From Janibacter alkaliphilus (GTDB taxonomy: Bacteria > Actinomycetota > Actinomycetes > Actinomycetales > Dermatophilaceae): a stretch of DNA of 64,000 nucleotides. Both the position numbers and the translations under genes were made by a program. Below the pieces are notes generated by a model that was given only the letters and a program-made list of their open reading frames with translations, ran no database searches and had not been told where the DNA came from. Shown piece after piece: positions 8,935-17,028 of this stretch; within the stretch, counting starts at the first letter, position 1; each line of letters starts with the position of its first letter. The DNA lies in the NCBI RefSeq assembly GCF_013408565.1, contig NZ_JACBZX010000001.1, positions 620,001 to 684,000 on the forward strand. Direction: 5' to 3'.

Positions 8935-8970
8935 GAAGGGGCGGGCCGCCAGCTGGCGGTCCGCCCCCTT
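8935..8970. terminator. Bidirectional terminator
   Basis: GAAGGGGCGG (8935-8944) pairs with CCGCCCCTTC (8961-8970) and the stem continues inward through CCGCC/GGCGG with one mismatch. It separates the convergent acyl-CoA dehydrogenase and DUF6458 genes. Confidence 0.8.
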
Positions 8971-9021
8971 CGTCGTGCTGATGGCCCTCGGCGCGCTCGG
9001 CGGCGAGGGCCCGACCCGACC

Positions 9022-9273
9022 TCAGTACCGGTCGCGGTCGACGTAGCCCTGGTTGTTGTAGCCGTTGTTGTAGCCGTTGCCGCTGCTGTAGGTGTTGCTG
9101 CTGCGACGACGGCGGTCCATGAAGAGGCTCAGACCGATCGCCACGAGGCCGAGCAGGATGGCGATCCAGCCGATGGCCGTGAGGTCGATGCCGGCGATGA
9201 CCTGGTCACCGGTGTAGGCGAAGACCAGGACGAGGCCGACGAGCAGCAGGAAGATCCCGACGCCGATGTACAT
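9022..9273 (-). CDS. DUF6458-like small membrane protein
   Basis: 83 residues with two transmembrane helices (about 3-21 and 30-52), a DRRRRS basic stop-transfer segment and an Asn/Gly/Tyr-rich tail with NGYNNGYNNQGY. The pattern matches short actinobacterial DUF6458 proteins of unknown function. A TAGGCT -10 box is at 9319-9324 and a GGAG ribosome site lies upstream. The tail is low complexity, probably cytoplasmic by the positive-inside rule. Confidence 0.8.
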   Translation of the reverse strand: MYIGVGIFLLLVGLVLVFAYTGDQVIAGIDLTAIGWIAILLGLVAIGLSLFMDRRRRSSNTYSSGNGYNNGYNNQGYVDRDRY

Positions 9274-9318
9274 GTGGGTGGACTCCGATCTCCGGCGCGT
9301 GGGCCGGTCCGGGGGGCA

Positions 9319-9324
9319 AGCCTA
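9319..9324 (-). promoter_or_regulatory. -10 box of the DUF6458 gene
   Basis: Minus-strand TAGGCT preceded by GC, about 45 nt upstream of the ATG at 9273. Confidence 0.4.
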
Positions 9325-9338
9325 GCGAGCCCGCGCGG

Positions 9339-9539
9339 TCACAGCCGGTCGGTGCTCTCCCGCGGGTCCACCCGATCGGCCTTCTCGTGCCGACCGCGCG
9401 GGTCGTCGACGTCGGTCCGGGCGGGCAGCCGCGGGTGCACCCCGCGCCCCTTGCGGGGACGGTCGAGCAGGAAGAAGCCGATCAGCATGAGGATGCTGAA
9501 GACGACGATGAAGATCCAGAAGAGGGCCTCACCACCCAT
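9339..9539 (-). CDS. Small single-pass membrane protein, unrecognised
   Basis: 66 residues: one transmembrane helix (about 5-24) and a charged cytoplasmic tail rich in Arg and Asp (RPRKGRGVHPRLPARTDVDD). An AAGGAG ribosome site lies 6 nt upstream and a minus-strand TAGGGT box is at 9576-9581, so expression is likely. No family is recognised. It is encoded just upstream of, and co-directional with, the DUF6458 gene, which has its own promoter. Confidence 0.65.
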   Translation of the reverse strand: MGGEALFWIFIVVFSILMLIGFFLLDRPRKGRGVHPRLPARTDVDDPRGRHEKADRVDPRESTDRL

Positions 9540-9683
9540 GCCGGCTCCTTGTCTCGGGCGGGTGCGTACCCCTCCACCCTAGCCGCGCGACACGCGGCAC
9601 CGGCTGCACCGGAGCAGTGAGTCACATGAGTAACACTGGCCTCACCCCTACCATCTGTCGACGACCCTGACACTGGAGCTCCC

Positions 9684-10493
9684 ATGCGCCTGCCGTCCCG
9701 CCGCGTCCTGATCGCCCCCGCCCTGGCCGGTGGCGTCGCCCTCGCGGGCACCCCGGTCGCCCTGGCCGCGCCCGCCGACACGTCCGCTCGCACCACCGCT
9801 GCCGCCACGTCCGCCGCCACCTCTGCCACCCCCGCCACCGCCGCCGCCCCGGCGTCGACGACCCGCGCCGCCGCCCGCTACGAGTCGGTGGTCAACCTCA
9901 CCGTGAAGCCGATGTGGAGCGGGGCCAACGAGCAGCTCTTCATCGACGGCGAGGTCTACGACGGCCGCAACTACCGGCCGCTGACCGGGCGCCGGATCGT
10001 GCTGCAGTCCCGGATCAAGGGCACCTCGACGTGGCGCAACCTGGCGATCAAGGAGTCCAACAACAACGGCGCCTTCCGGCACATCCGGCGCGCCGACCGC
10101 TCCCGCGACTACCGCGCCATCTACAGCGGCAACTCGTGGTTCCAGTCCGACCAGAGCGGCTGGCAGCGCCAGACCACGCACGACGGGATCAAGGTGCGCA
10201 CCAGCGCCCGGCTCTACGAGATCGGCAGCGGCTCGGCCGTGCGGGGTCGGCTGACCCAGCTGTGGTCGAGCACGGTCAAGCCGCTGAAGGGGGCCAACGT
10301 CACCATCGAGGCGCGCCGCCCCTACGGCACCTACTGGTTCACCGCGGGCAGCACCAAGACCAACCACAACGGCTACTACACGTGGAACACCTCGATCGAG
10401 CCGCAGCAGTGCTACCGCTACCGGGCGATCTACAAGGGCAACTACAAGTACGCCGCCAAGAGCAAGATGGTCTACTGGAGCAGCTGCTCCTGA
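9684..10493 (+). CDS. Secreted protein, possible Ig-like fold
   Basis: 269 residues. A Sec signal peptide with RR near the N-terminus ends in PVALA-AP (cleavage about 29), followed by a 30-residue Ala/Thr linker. Two tandem beta-rich segments follow (about 65-150 and 170-265), each of the form gRLTxlwSgtVKPLKGANVTIEARRPYGTYW ... GYYTWNT. Each ends in a YRAIYxGNxxY motif, which suggests two related immunoglobulin-like repeats. A TACCAT box at 9649-9654 and GGAG precede the start. The function is not recognised; an extracellular adhesion or structural role is only a guess. Confidence 0.75.
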   Translation: MRLPSRRVLIAPALAGGVALAGTPVALAAPADTSARTTAAATSAATSATPATAAAPASTTRAAARYESVVNLTVKPMWSGANEQLFIDGEVYDGRNYRPLTGRRIVLQSRIKGTSTWRNLAIKESNNNGAFRHIRRADRSRDYRAIYSGNSWFQSDQSGWQRQTTHDGIKVRTSARLYEIGSGSAVRGRLTQLWSSTVKPLKGANVTIEARRPYGTYWFTAGSTKTNHNGYYTWNTSIEPQQCYRYRAIYKGNYKYAAKSKMVYWSSCS

Positions 10494-10510
10494 CCCGGAC
10501 CGACCGGCCC

Positions 10511-10565
10511 GGCCCCCGCCATGAGGGGCGGGGCCGTCGTCGTTCCTCGGGCGCCTGACCCGAGG
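10511..10565. terminator. Pair of hairpins between convergent genes
   Basis: The first hairpin has arms 10511-10520 and 10525-10535 (GC-rich, one bulge, ATGA loop). The second has CCTCGGG at 10545-10551 with CCCGAGG at 10559-10565. They separate the secreted-protein gene from the CopD-CtaG gene. Confidence 0.6.
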
Positions 10566-10574
10566 CGTCTCGCG

Positions 10575-12578
10575 TCAGCGGCGCGGCATCTGCTGCAGGC
10601 GCTCGTTGTAGGCGGCCAGCTCGGCGTCCCCGTCCCGGTCCGCCCGCCGGTCCCGACGTCGGGTCTCCCGGTCGTCCTGGCGCATCCAGCGCAGCGCCAC
10701 CGCGATCGCCAGCACCAGCGTCGGCACCTCGCCAAGCCCCCAGGCGATGGCACCGCCGTTCTGCTGGTCCTCCAGGGCGTCCGGTGCCCACGGCAGCCCG
10801 AGCCGCTCGAAGAAGCCGTCGGCCAGCAGGGTCTCGCTGTCGGTGAGGGTCACCCCGAAGAAGGCGTGGAAGCTGATCGTCACGAAGAGCACGACGAGCA
10901 GCGCCAGCGGCGACCAGCGCACCGGCCCCGGGTCGATCCCGATGAGCACCCAGGTGAAGACGTAGCCGCTGAGCAGGAAGTGCACGATCATCAGCACGTG
11001 CCCGGTGTGGGTGCTCAGCGCCAGCTCGAAGAGCGGGCTGTAGTAGAAGATCGCCAGGCTGAAGAAGAAGATCGACGCGGCCACGGCCGGGTTGGCCAGC
11101 ACCTTGAGATAGCTGCTGTGGACCATGGCGAGCAGCAGCTCACGCGGGCCGAGGGTCTTGTCCCGCCGGGCCGGCAGCGCCCGCAGCGCGAGGGTGACCG
11201 GCGCTCCCGGGACGAGGAACAACGGCGCGATCATCGCGATGCCCATGTGTCCGACCATGTGCCAGGAGAAGAGCACCTTGCCGTAGATCCCGGGGGCGCC
11301 GGAGGTGAAGTAGACCAGCACCGCCCACCCGAGGACCCAGCTGATCGTGCGCAGCACCGGCCAGGCGTCGCCGCGCCGGCGCAGCCGCAGCACCCACCGC
11401 AGGTAGACCAGACAGGCGATGACCGCGACGGTCAGCCACAGCCAGTCGATCTGCCAGCTGGTCAGCCACGCCCCGGCCTCGGGGGCCCCGGGGTCGGGGT
11501 AGCCGGTGAGGTCGTAGACCAGGGACCGCTCCGGACCCTCGGCCGCGTTCTCCGGCGTCGGGGTGCGCGATACGGCCACCCCGGCCCCGGTGGCCAGGCC
11601 CATGACCGCGATCTCTCCGACCGCGAGCCGGACGAAGGCGGTGGCGCTGCGACCGCCCTCCTCCAGGGTGGCGATGATCCGGGAGCGGTGCCACCAGCCG
11701 GCGACGCCGAGCAGGACCGCGGCCACGGTCTTGATCCCGAGGATCGCTCCGTAGGCGGAGACGAAGGCCTCGACGGCACCCAGGTTCACCCAGGAGACGA
11801 GCAGCCCCGAGGCGACGAGCAGCGCGTAGCACCAGCCGGCGATGCTCGAGTAGCGCCGCACCGAGACGACCAGGTGGGCGCCCAGCTGCGGGCGCACGGC
11901 GACCAGCGCCACGAGGCCACCGATCCAGGTGGTCGCGGTGAGCAGGTGCACGGCGAGAGCGTTCACGCCGGTCATGTGATCCACGCTGGAGGCGGTGTGA
12001 CCGGCCAGCGCCAGCGGCATGAGCGCCAGCCAGGCGAGCAGCGTCAGCCAGACCATGGCCCCCTTCGTCCGTGCGGAGAGGGCGCCGGCGGCCACGACGG
12101 CGACGACGAGCGTGGAGAGGATCTGCGCCCGGGTGCTCTCCAGGCTCCAGGCGAAGGCGAGGAGCTGGTCGACGAAGCCGGGTTCGCCCAGCGGCAGGCC
12201 GGCCAGGTCGGCGAAGCCGACCGGGACCAGGGCCAGGCCGGCGACCAGCCAGACCAGCGCGCTCGCCCCGGCCAGCCGGGCCAGCGAGCGGCGGCGGTCG
12301 GTGCGGGTGGTCTCCGGGACGACCACCCCGCCGATGACGAGCGCGCCGATGGTCACCGTGGCCGCGGCGTCGTGCACCACGCGCAGCAGCGGGATGCCCC
12401 AGCGCACCTCCGGCCCCGGGTCGCCCAGGGCGAGCGGGGTCACTGCGCCGCTGAGCGCGGCGATCAGCCCGGTGGTCAGCACCGCGACGATCACCAGCAC
12501 CGCGGTGGGCAGCGGATCGAGCCGGTGGCTGCGCCGGGCCGGGGTCTCCCGGCGGGCGCGGGCAGGGGCTGCGCTCAT
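10575..12578 (-). CDS. CopD-CtaG fusion: copper transport / cytochrome c oxidase assembly membrane protein
   Basis: 667 residues with about 16 transmembrane helices. The N-terminal half carries CopD-type segments (about 50-330, including GIPLLRVVHDAAATVTIGALV, HMTGVNALAVHLLTATTWIGGLVAL and YGAILGIKTVAAVLLG). The C-terminal half is caa3 oxidase assembly factor CtaG-like (about 385-620, including FSWHMVGHMGIAMIAPLFLVPGAPVTL, THTGHVLMIVHFLLSGYVF and FHAFFGVTL). Conserved His and Met residues in both halves fit copper handling. The ATG at 12578 is preferred over an upstream in-frame ATG because a TACATT -10 box ends 7 nt before it. It is divergent from the serine hydrolase gene. Confidence 0.9.
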   Translation of the reverse strand: MSAAPARARRETPARRSHRLDPLPTAVLVIVAVLTTGLIAALSGAVTPLALGDPGPEVRWGIPLLRVVHDAAATVTIGALVIGGVVVPETTRTDRRRSLARLAGASALVWLVAGLALVPVGFADLAGLPLGEPGFVDQLLAFAWSLESTRAQILSTLVVAVVAAGALSARTKGAMVWLTLLAWLALMPLALAGHTASSVDHMTGVNALAVHLLTATTWIGGLVALVAVRPQLGAHLVVSVRRYSSIAGWCYALLVASGLLVSWVNLGAVEAFVSAYGAILGIKTVAAVLLGVAGWWHRSRIIATLEEGGRSATAFVRLAVGEIAVMGLATGAGVAVSRTPTPENAAEGPERSLVYDLTGYPDPGAPEAGAWLTSWQIDWLWLTVAVIACLVYLRWVLRLRRRGDAWPVLRTISWVLGWAVLVYFTSGAPGIYGKVLFSWHMVGHMGIAMIAPLFLVPGAPVTLALRALPARRDKTLGPRELLLAMVHSSYLKVLANPAVAASIFFFSLAIFYYSPLFELALSTHTGHVLMIVHFLLSGYVFTWVLIGIDPGPVRWSPLALLVVLFVTISFHAFFGVTLTDSETLLADGFFERLGLPWAPDALEDQQNGGAIAWGLGEVPTLVLAIAVALRWMRQDDRETRRRDRRADRDGDAELAAYNERLQQMPRR

Positions 12579-12581
12579 GCC

Positions 12582-12591
12582 CACAAATGTA
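12582..12591 (-). promoter_or_regulatory. -10 box overlapping a BlaI/CopY-like TACANNTGTA site
   Basis: Minus-strand TACATTTGTG matches TACANNTGTA at all but the last of the eight fixed positions and includes the -10 hexamer TACATT. BlaI/CopY-family repressors recognise such dyads, and a BlaI-type gene lies at 33329. A chance match is possible. Confidence 0.3.
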
Positions 12592-12704
12592 GGTGCCGGG
12601 CGGCGGCGGACCGTCACGGGGCGCCGCGCTGAGACCCGCACGAGGTCCCGCCGGAGGGGGCGACGGGCTGGAAGACTGCGCAGCACGCCACCGAAGGGAC
12701 GAGC

Positions 12705-14690
12705 ATGACCTCGCGACGGACCACCCTGCTCACCGCCGTGCTCGGGACCGGGCTGCTCGCCGTGGCGAGCGCCCCCGCCCTGGCCGCGCCCTCGCCGGGA
12801 GCGCCGGGGACCAGCGGCGCCGACAGCGAGCTGACGATGCTGTGCGACGGGGTCGGCGAGGACGTGCTCACCATCACCGGCGACCTGTCCGCCGGCGGGT
12901 CGATGAGCTTCGAGCAGCGCGGCCTGAGTGTGGTCGGCAGACCCGGCTTCACCGGCACCGACGCCGACGGGGACCGGGTCGTCGTCGAGCCCACCGGAGA
13001 GGGAGTGACCTGCTCCGCGCGCAGCACCAGCACCGCGGGATCGCTGGCGGAGCTGCTGCCCGCGCGGCAGGCCGACCAGGCCGACGCCGACGGACAGGTC
13101 GAGGGGCGGCTGACCGTCACCGCGGAGGTCGACGCCGACGCGGTCGCTGCCGCGGCGCCCCGCCAGGACACCCGCTCGGCAGCCGCCGCGGCTCTCCCCT
13201 TCGAGGCGGAGGTGCGTCGCTACCTGGCCAGCCGACCCGGCGCGGTCGGGGTGGCGGTGCGCCTGCCCGGCACCGGGGAGTCATGGACCTACACCAAGAC
13301 CAGCGCCCGCAACGTCACGGCGAGCATCGTCAAGGTCGAGATCATGGCCGCGGTGATGATGCGCGCCCAGGACGCGGGGCGCTCGCTGACCAGCTGGGAG
13401 CGCTCGAAGATCGAGCCGATGATCCGCACCAGCGACAACGCGGCCACCACCGACCTCTTCAACAGCCTCGGCGGGCGGGCCGCGCTGGACCGGGCCTCGG
13501 ACCGGCTGGGGATGGACGCCACCTACGCCGACACCGGCGGCCGCTGGGGGCTGACGACGACCACCGCGCTGGACCAGACCACCCTCATGGAGCACTTCGC
13601 CCGGCCCACCGGCACGCTCAGCTACAGCAACCGGACCTACGGGCTGCGGATGATGCGCTCGGTCAGCAGCGCCCAGGACTGGGGCGTGACCGCCGGCCCG
13701 CCGAGCGGCCAGGTCGCGGTCAAGAACGGCTGGCTGCCGCGCACCGACGGCTGGCACGTCAACAGCATCGGCTGGCAGAGCTACGGCGAGGCCGACTACA
13801 CCATCGGGGTGCTCACCCACGACGACCCGGGCGCGATGAGCACCCAGATCTCGACGATCGAAGGGGTCTCCCGGATCGTCTGGCGCAACCGGCTCGCCCT
13901 GCTCGAGGCCACCGAGCCGGAGCCGCGCGGGCGCTCCGGCGACCTCGACGGCGACGGCCGGGTGGACCTGGGCAGCGTCTCCGCCGGCGGCTACCTCTAC
14001 GTGCACCGCGGCGACGGCAGCGGCGGCTTCGCCACCCGCCGGGCGATCAAGCCCGGGCTCGGCAGCTACACCTGGTTCGGCAACGCCGGCGACGTCAACC
14101 GGGACGGACGCAGCGACGTGCTGGCCCGCGACGGGGACGGCGTGATGCGGCTGATGTACTCCACGAGCTCCGGCGGGCTGACCTACGCCAAGGCGCTGCG
14201 TCCCTGGTTCGCCTCCTACACCGACCTGGCCGGCGGCTACGACGTGGACGGCGACGGGAACCTCGACCTGCTCGGCCGGCTGCCCGGCGGCGAGGTCGTC
14301 CGCTTCGAGCTCACCGACGAGGGCGAGCTGACGAAGGCGGGGTCGATGGGCAGCCCGGTCCGCTGGTACCCGGAGATCGACCTCGTCGGTGACGTGAACG
14401 GTGACGGCCGCGCGGACCTGCGTGGCCGGGCCACCGGCGGGCGGATGCGCACCTGGACCGCCGGGGCGTCGTCGTTCGCGACGACCAGCGCCACCTCGAC
14501 CGGCTGGGACCGCTACGGCCTCGTCGGCTCCCCCGGCGACCTCAACGGCACCGCCAGCCGGCAGGACGACGTCATCGCCGCCTCTCCCTACGGCAGCGCC
14601 GTCGACCTCTACTACGGGACCGGCAGCGGCGGCACCTCCGGCCCGGTCCCCACCGGTGCCTCGCTCACCGGGATGGAGCACCTGCTGTGA
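12705..14690 (+). CDS. Secreted class-A-type serine hydrolase with C-terminal FG-GAP/VCBS repeats
   Basis: 661 residues. Signal peptide about 1-28 (ends APALA-AP). An N-terminal domain of unknown type (30-160) precedes a beta-lactamase/transpeptidase-like domain (about 165-400) with SIVK (Ser207, Lys210), SDN (243-245) and KNG (340-342) in the order of the SxxK, SDN and KTG motifs. No clear ExxLN omega-loop glutamate is seen, so penicillin hydrolysis is doubtful. From about 410, four or more FG-GAP-type repeats contain DLDGDGRVDL, DVNRDGRSDV, DVDGDGNLDL and DVNGDGRADL calcium-binding loops. A cell-envelope peptidase or hydrolase on a beta-propeller scaffold is inferred. Confidence 0.88.
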   Translation: MTSRRTTLLTAVLGTGLLAVASAPALAAPSPGAPGTSGADSELTMLCDGVGEDVLTITGDLSAGGSMSFEQRGLSVVGRPGFTGTDADGDRVVVEPTGEGVTCSARSTSTAGSLAELLPARQADQADADGQVEGRLTVTAEVDADAVAAAAPRQDTRSAAAAALPFEAEVRRYLASRPGAVGVAVRLPGTGESWTYTKTSARNVTASIVKVEIMAAVMMRAQDAGRSLTSWERSKIEPMIRTSDNAATTDLFNSLGGRAALDRASDRLGMDATYADTGGRWGLTTTTALDQTTLMEHFARPTGTLSYSNRTYGLRMMRSVSSAQDWGVTAGPPSGQVAVKNGWLPRTDGWHVNSIGWQSYGEADYTIGVLTHDDPGAMSTQISTIEGVSRIVWRNRLALLEATEPEPRGRSGDLDGDGRVDLGSVSAGGYLYVHRGDGSGGFATRRAIKPGLGSYTWFGNAGDVNRDGRSDVLARDGDGVMRLMYSTSSGGLTYAKALRPWFASYTDLAGGYDVDGDGNLDLLGRLPGGEVVRFELTDEGELTKAGSMGSPVRWYPEIDLVGDVNGDGRADLRGRATGGRMRTWTAGASSFATTSATSTGWDRYGLVGSPGDLNGTASRQDDVIAASPYGSAVDLYYGTGSGGTSGPVPTGASLTGMEHLL

Positions 14691-15000
14691 CCGGCTCGTC
14701 GACGGCGCGGCCGGGTGCCCGCGGCCGAACTGGGCTGGTGGCGATCCTCCGGTACCTGCTGACTGCCCCCGTCTGAACCCTGACCTTGCGCAACTTCCCG
14801 GGCAGCTGTGAAGGGGGTCCAGAGCGTGCCCGGGCGAACGCGAAGGGGGCCGCCGTTGGCCCTGGTGGACGCCGAGCGTGATCGGTACGCCACGGAGTGG
14901 TTACTAGTTCCTCGGAACCCTTCCCTTCCCTGAACCGCTCGGCCAAGGTGGCTTCGGGCGCCGACGCCACCGCGCCGCAGGATCGACCCGGGAGGAACCG
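14691..15000. other. 310-bp intergenic region
   Basis: No gene is supported. It contains one degenerate copy of the TGCCCGGGCA-core repeat (14788-14809, with TTCCCGGGCA in place of the usual core). A GTGCCCGGGCG segment lies near 14826, and an A+T-richer patch at 14888-14915 (GTGGTTACTAGTTCC) probably holds the promoter of the downstream peptidase gene. A GGGAGGAA ribosome site lies at 14990-14997. Confidence 0.5.
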
Positions 15001-16653
15001 ATGAAGAAGGTCTTGTCCGCCATCTCTGCGCTGGCGGTCGCCGGCAGCGGGGGTGCGGTGCTCTCCACGAGCGCCGACGCCGCCCCGTCAGCGGCCCAGG
15101 CGCCCTCGGCCGCGACCGGCCCCGTCGCGCCCGACGCGCGCGTGCACAGCTACACCCCGCCCGCGATCGACTGGGGTCAGTGCGACGACCTGCGGCTGCA
15201 GGACGCCGGCGCCCAGTGCGGCATGGTCACCGTGCCCCTGGACTACAACCGCCCCTCCGGCCAGAAGATCCAGCTGGCGATCTCCAAGATCGACGCCGAC
15301 CCCAACGAGACCTACCAGGGCGCCGTGCTGGTCAACCCCGGTGGCCCGGGCGGCTCCGGCCTGTCCCTCTCCCGGCTCGGCGGCTGGGTGCCGGACAACG
15401 CCGGCGCCGGCTACGACTGGATCGGCTTCGACCCGCGCGGCGTGGGCAGCTCGGTCCCGGCGCTGAGCTGCGACCCCGACTTCTTCGCCCCCAACCGCCC
15501 CTACTACTCCCCCAACAACACCGAGCGGCTGCGCGCCTGGACCGCCAAGACCCGGCAGTACGCCAGCGACTGCGGCGCGGCCAACGCCGAGATGCTGCCG
15601 CACATGCGCAGCTCGAACACGGTCTACGACATGGAGTCGATCCGTAAGGCGCTCGGCCGGTGGAAGCTCAACTTCTACGGCTTCTCCTACGGCACCCACA
15701 TCGCCCAGATCTACGCCAGCAAGTACCCGCACCGGGTGCGTCGCTTCGTCCTCGACGGCGTGGTCAACACCGGCAAGTCCTGGTACGACGCCAACCTCGA
15801 CCAGAACCTCGCCTTCGAGGAGTCGATGCGCGCCTGGTGGGAGTGGATCGCCGAGAACGACGACACCTACGGCCTGGGCACCACCGGCGCCGAGGTGCGG
15901 CGCGAGTGGTACCGGCAGCGGGCCCGGCTGGCCAACTGGCCGCGCGAGGGCATGGGTCCCTCGGAGTGGACCGACGTCTTCCTCTCCGCCGGCTACTACG
16001 TCTACGACTGGGACTACCTCGCCTCGGTCTTCGTCGCCGCCTCGCAGGACAGCGACTTCGGCCCGGCGATCGACGAGTACGCCTCGGCGAACCCCTCCGA
16101 GCCCGGCTCGGACAACGGCTACGCGACCTACCTGGCGACCGAGTGCACCGACTCGCCGTGGCCGGCCAGCTGGGCGCAGTGGAGCAAGGACGGCTGGCGC
16201 ACGCACCGGGCCGCCCCCTTCGAGTCCTGGGGCAACATGTGGTTCAACAACCCGTGCCGGGTCTGGCCCACCGACTCCGGACCGCGGGTCTACGTCAACG
16301 GCTCCAAGGCCCCGGCCATGCTGCTGATCGCCGAGACCAAGGACGCGGCGACCCCCTTCAGCGGGGCTCTGGCGACCCGTCAGCGGTTCCCGAAGTCCGT
16401 GCTCATCGAGGGCAAGGACGGCTCGACGCACAGCGGCTCGCTCTCCGGCGTGGACTGCGTCGACGACCGGGTCGCCGCGTACCTCAAGAGCGGGACGCTG
16501 CCCTCGCGACAGGCCGGCAACACCTCCGACGTCGAGTGCGAGCCGGTGCCGCCGCCGACCCCGACGTCGCCGGACGCCCGTGCCGGTGCGCAGAGCAAGG
16601 GCCTGGAGAACCGCGAGCTGCGGGAGATCATCAACGAGGCCCGCGCCTTCTGA
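15001..16653 (+). CDS. Secreted alpha/beta-hydrolase, TAP-like tripeptidyl aminopeptidase
   Basis: 550 residues. Signal peptide about 1-27 (ends ADA-AP). The alpha/beta-hydrolase core begins near IDWGQCDDL, with the oxyanion block VNPGGPGGSGLS and the FDPRGVGSS strand. The nucleophile elbow GFSYGTH gives Ser229, AETKDAATPF gives Asp448 and DGSTHSG gives His477, completing a catalytic triad. The C-terminal TAP-like domain and conserved cysteines match the Streptomyces SlpD/E and tripeptidyl-aminopeptidase family. It probably trims N-terminal tripeptides from proteins outside the cell. A GGGAGGAA ribosome site and a strong terminator flank it. Confidence 0.92.
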   Translation: MKKVLSAISALAVAGSGGAVLSTSADAAPSAAQAPSAATGPVAPDARVHSYTPPAIDWGQCDDLRLQDAGAQCGMVTVPLDYNRPSGQKIQLAISKIDADPNETYQGAVLVNPGGPGGSGLSLSRLGGWVPDNAGAGYDWIGFDPRGVGSSVPALSCDPDFFAPNRPYYSPNNTERLRAWTAKTRQYASDCGAANAEMLPHMRSSNTVYDMESIRKALGRWKLNFYGFSYGTHIAQIYASKYPHRVRRFVLDGVVNTGKSWYDANLDQNLAFEESMRAWWEWIAENDDTYGLGTTGAEVRREWYRQRARLANWPREGMGPSEWTDVFLSAGYYVYDWDYLASVFVAASQDSDFGPAIDEYASANPSEPGSDNGYATYLATECTDSPWPASWAQWSKDGWRTHRAAPFESWGNMWFNNPCRVWPTDSGPRVYVNGSKAPAMLLIAETKDAATPFSGALATRQRFPKSVLIEGKDGSTHSGSLSGVDCVDDRVAAYLKSGTLPSRQAGNTSDVECEPVPPPTPTSPDARAGAQSKGLENRELREIINEARAF

Positions 16654-16663
16654 CGCGGACGAG

Positions 16664-16702
16664 ATGACGAAGGGGGTGCGGCCGGCCGCACCCCTTCGTC
16701 AT
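16664..16702. terminator. Strong hairpin terminator
   Basis: ATGACGAAGGGG(G)TGCGGCC pairs with GGCCGCACCCCTTCGTCAT, about 19 bp with one bulged G, beginning 11 nt after the peptidase stop codon. Confidence 0.85.
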
Positions 16703-16758
16703 GTCCTCGTGCCCGGGTCGAGGCGCCGCGTGCCTCCATCGGGAGCAGGCCTCTCGCG

Positions 16759-16804
16759 GGTGGAGGTATCCCCACGCGCCGGGGCGCGTGCCCTCACCTC
16801 CACC
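16759..16804. repeat. Palindromic element, family B, copy 1
   Basis: GGTGGAGGT (16759-16767) pairs with ACCTCCACC (16796-16804) and encloses a second dyad, CACGCGCC/GGCGCGTG (16773-16780, 16783-16790). A related element with the same order of blocks is at 34711-34754. Confidence 0.6.
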
Positions 16805-16816
16805 GGCGAAGTGAGG

Positions 16817-16995
16817 GCGCAACTGCCCGGGCAAATCACCTCCCCCGCGCAACTGCCCGGGCAAATCACCTCCCCCCGCGCAACTGCCCGGGCAAATCAC
16901 CTCCCCCTGCGCAACTGCCCGGGCAAATCACCGCTCGCCGCGCAACTGCCCGGGCAATTTCGGCCTCCCCTGCGCAACTGCCCGGGTAGTTGCGC
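16817..16995. repeat. Array of six palindromic repeats, family A (core TGCCCGGGCA)
   Basis: Six copies of GCGCAACTGCCCGGGCA begin at 16817, 16847, 16878, 16909, 16940 and 16972 (spacing 30-32 bp; the last has GGGTA). The first four continue identically into AATCACC and are separated by 6-8 nt of C-rich sequence. The last copy is an almost complete 24-bp palindrome. More copies lie at 14788, 27124-27175 and 37578-37662. The array lies between the convergent peptidase and E2 genes. It is REP-like; the function is unknown. Confidence 0.9.
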
Positions 16996-17028
16996 AGGGG
17001 GCCTGGGGCCTGCGGGTGCTCCTCGACC

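Noticed and set aside
12705..14690. Beta-lactamase resistance gene
   Set aside because: SxxK, SDN and KNG are present, but the catalytic omega-loop glutamate is not evident and a large FG-GAP domain is attached.
16817..16995. CRISPR-like array of regularly spaced repeats
   Set aside because: Spacers are only 6-8 nt of C-rich sequence, the repeat is itself palindromic and occurs elsewhere in the window, and no cas gene is present.
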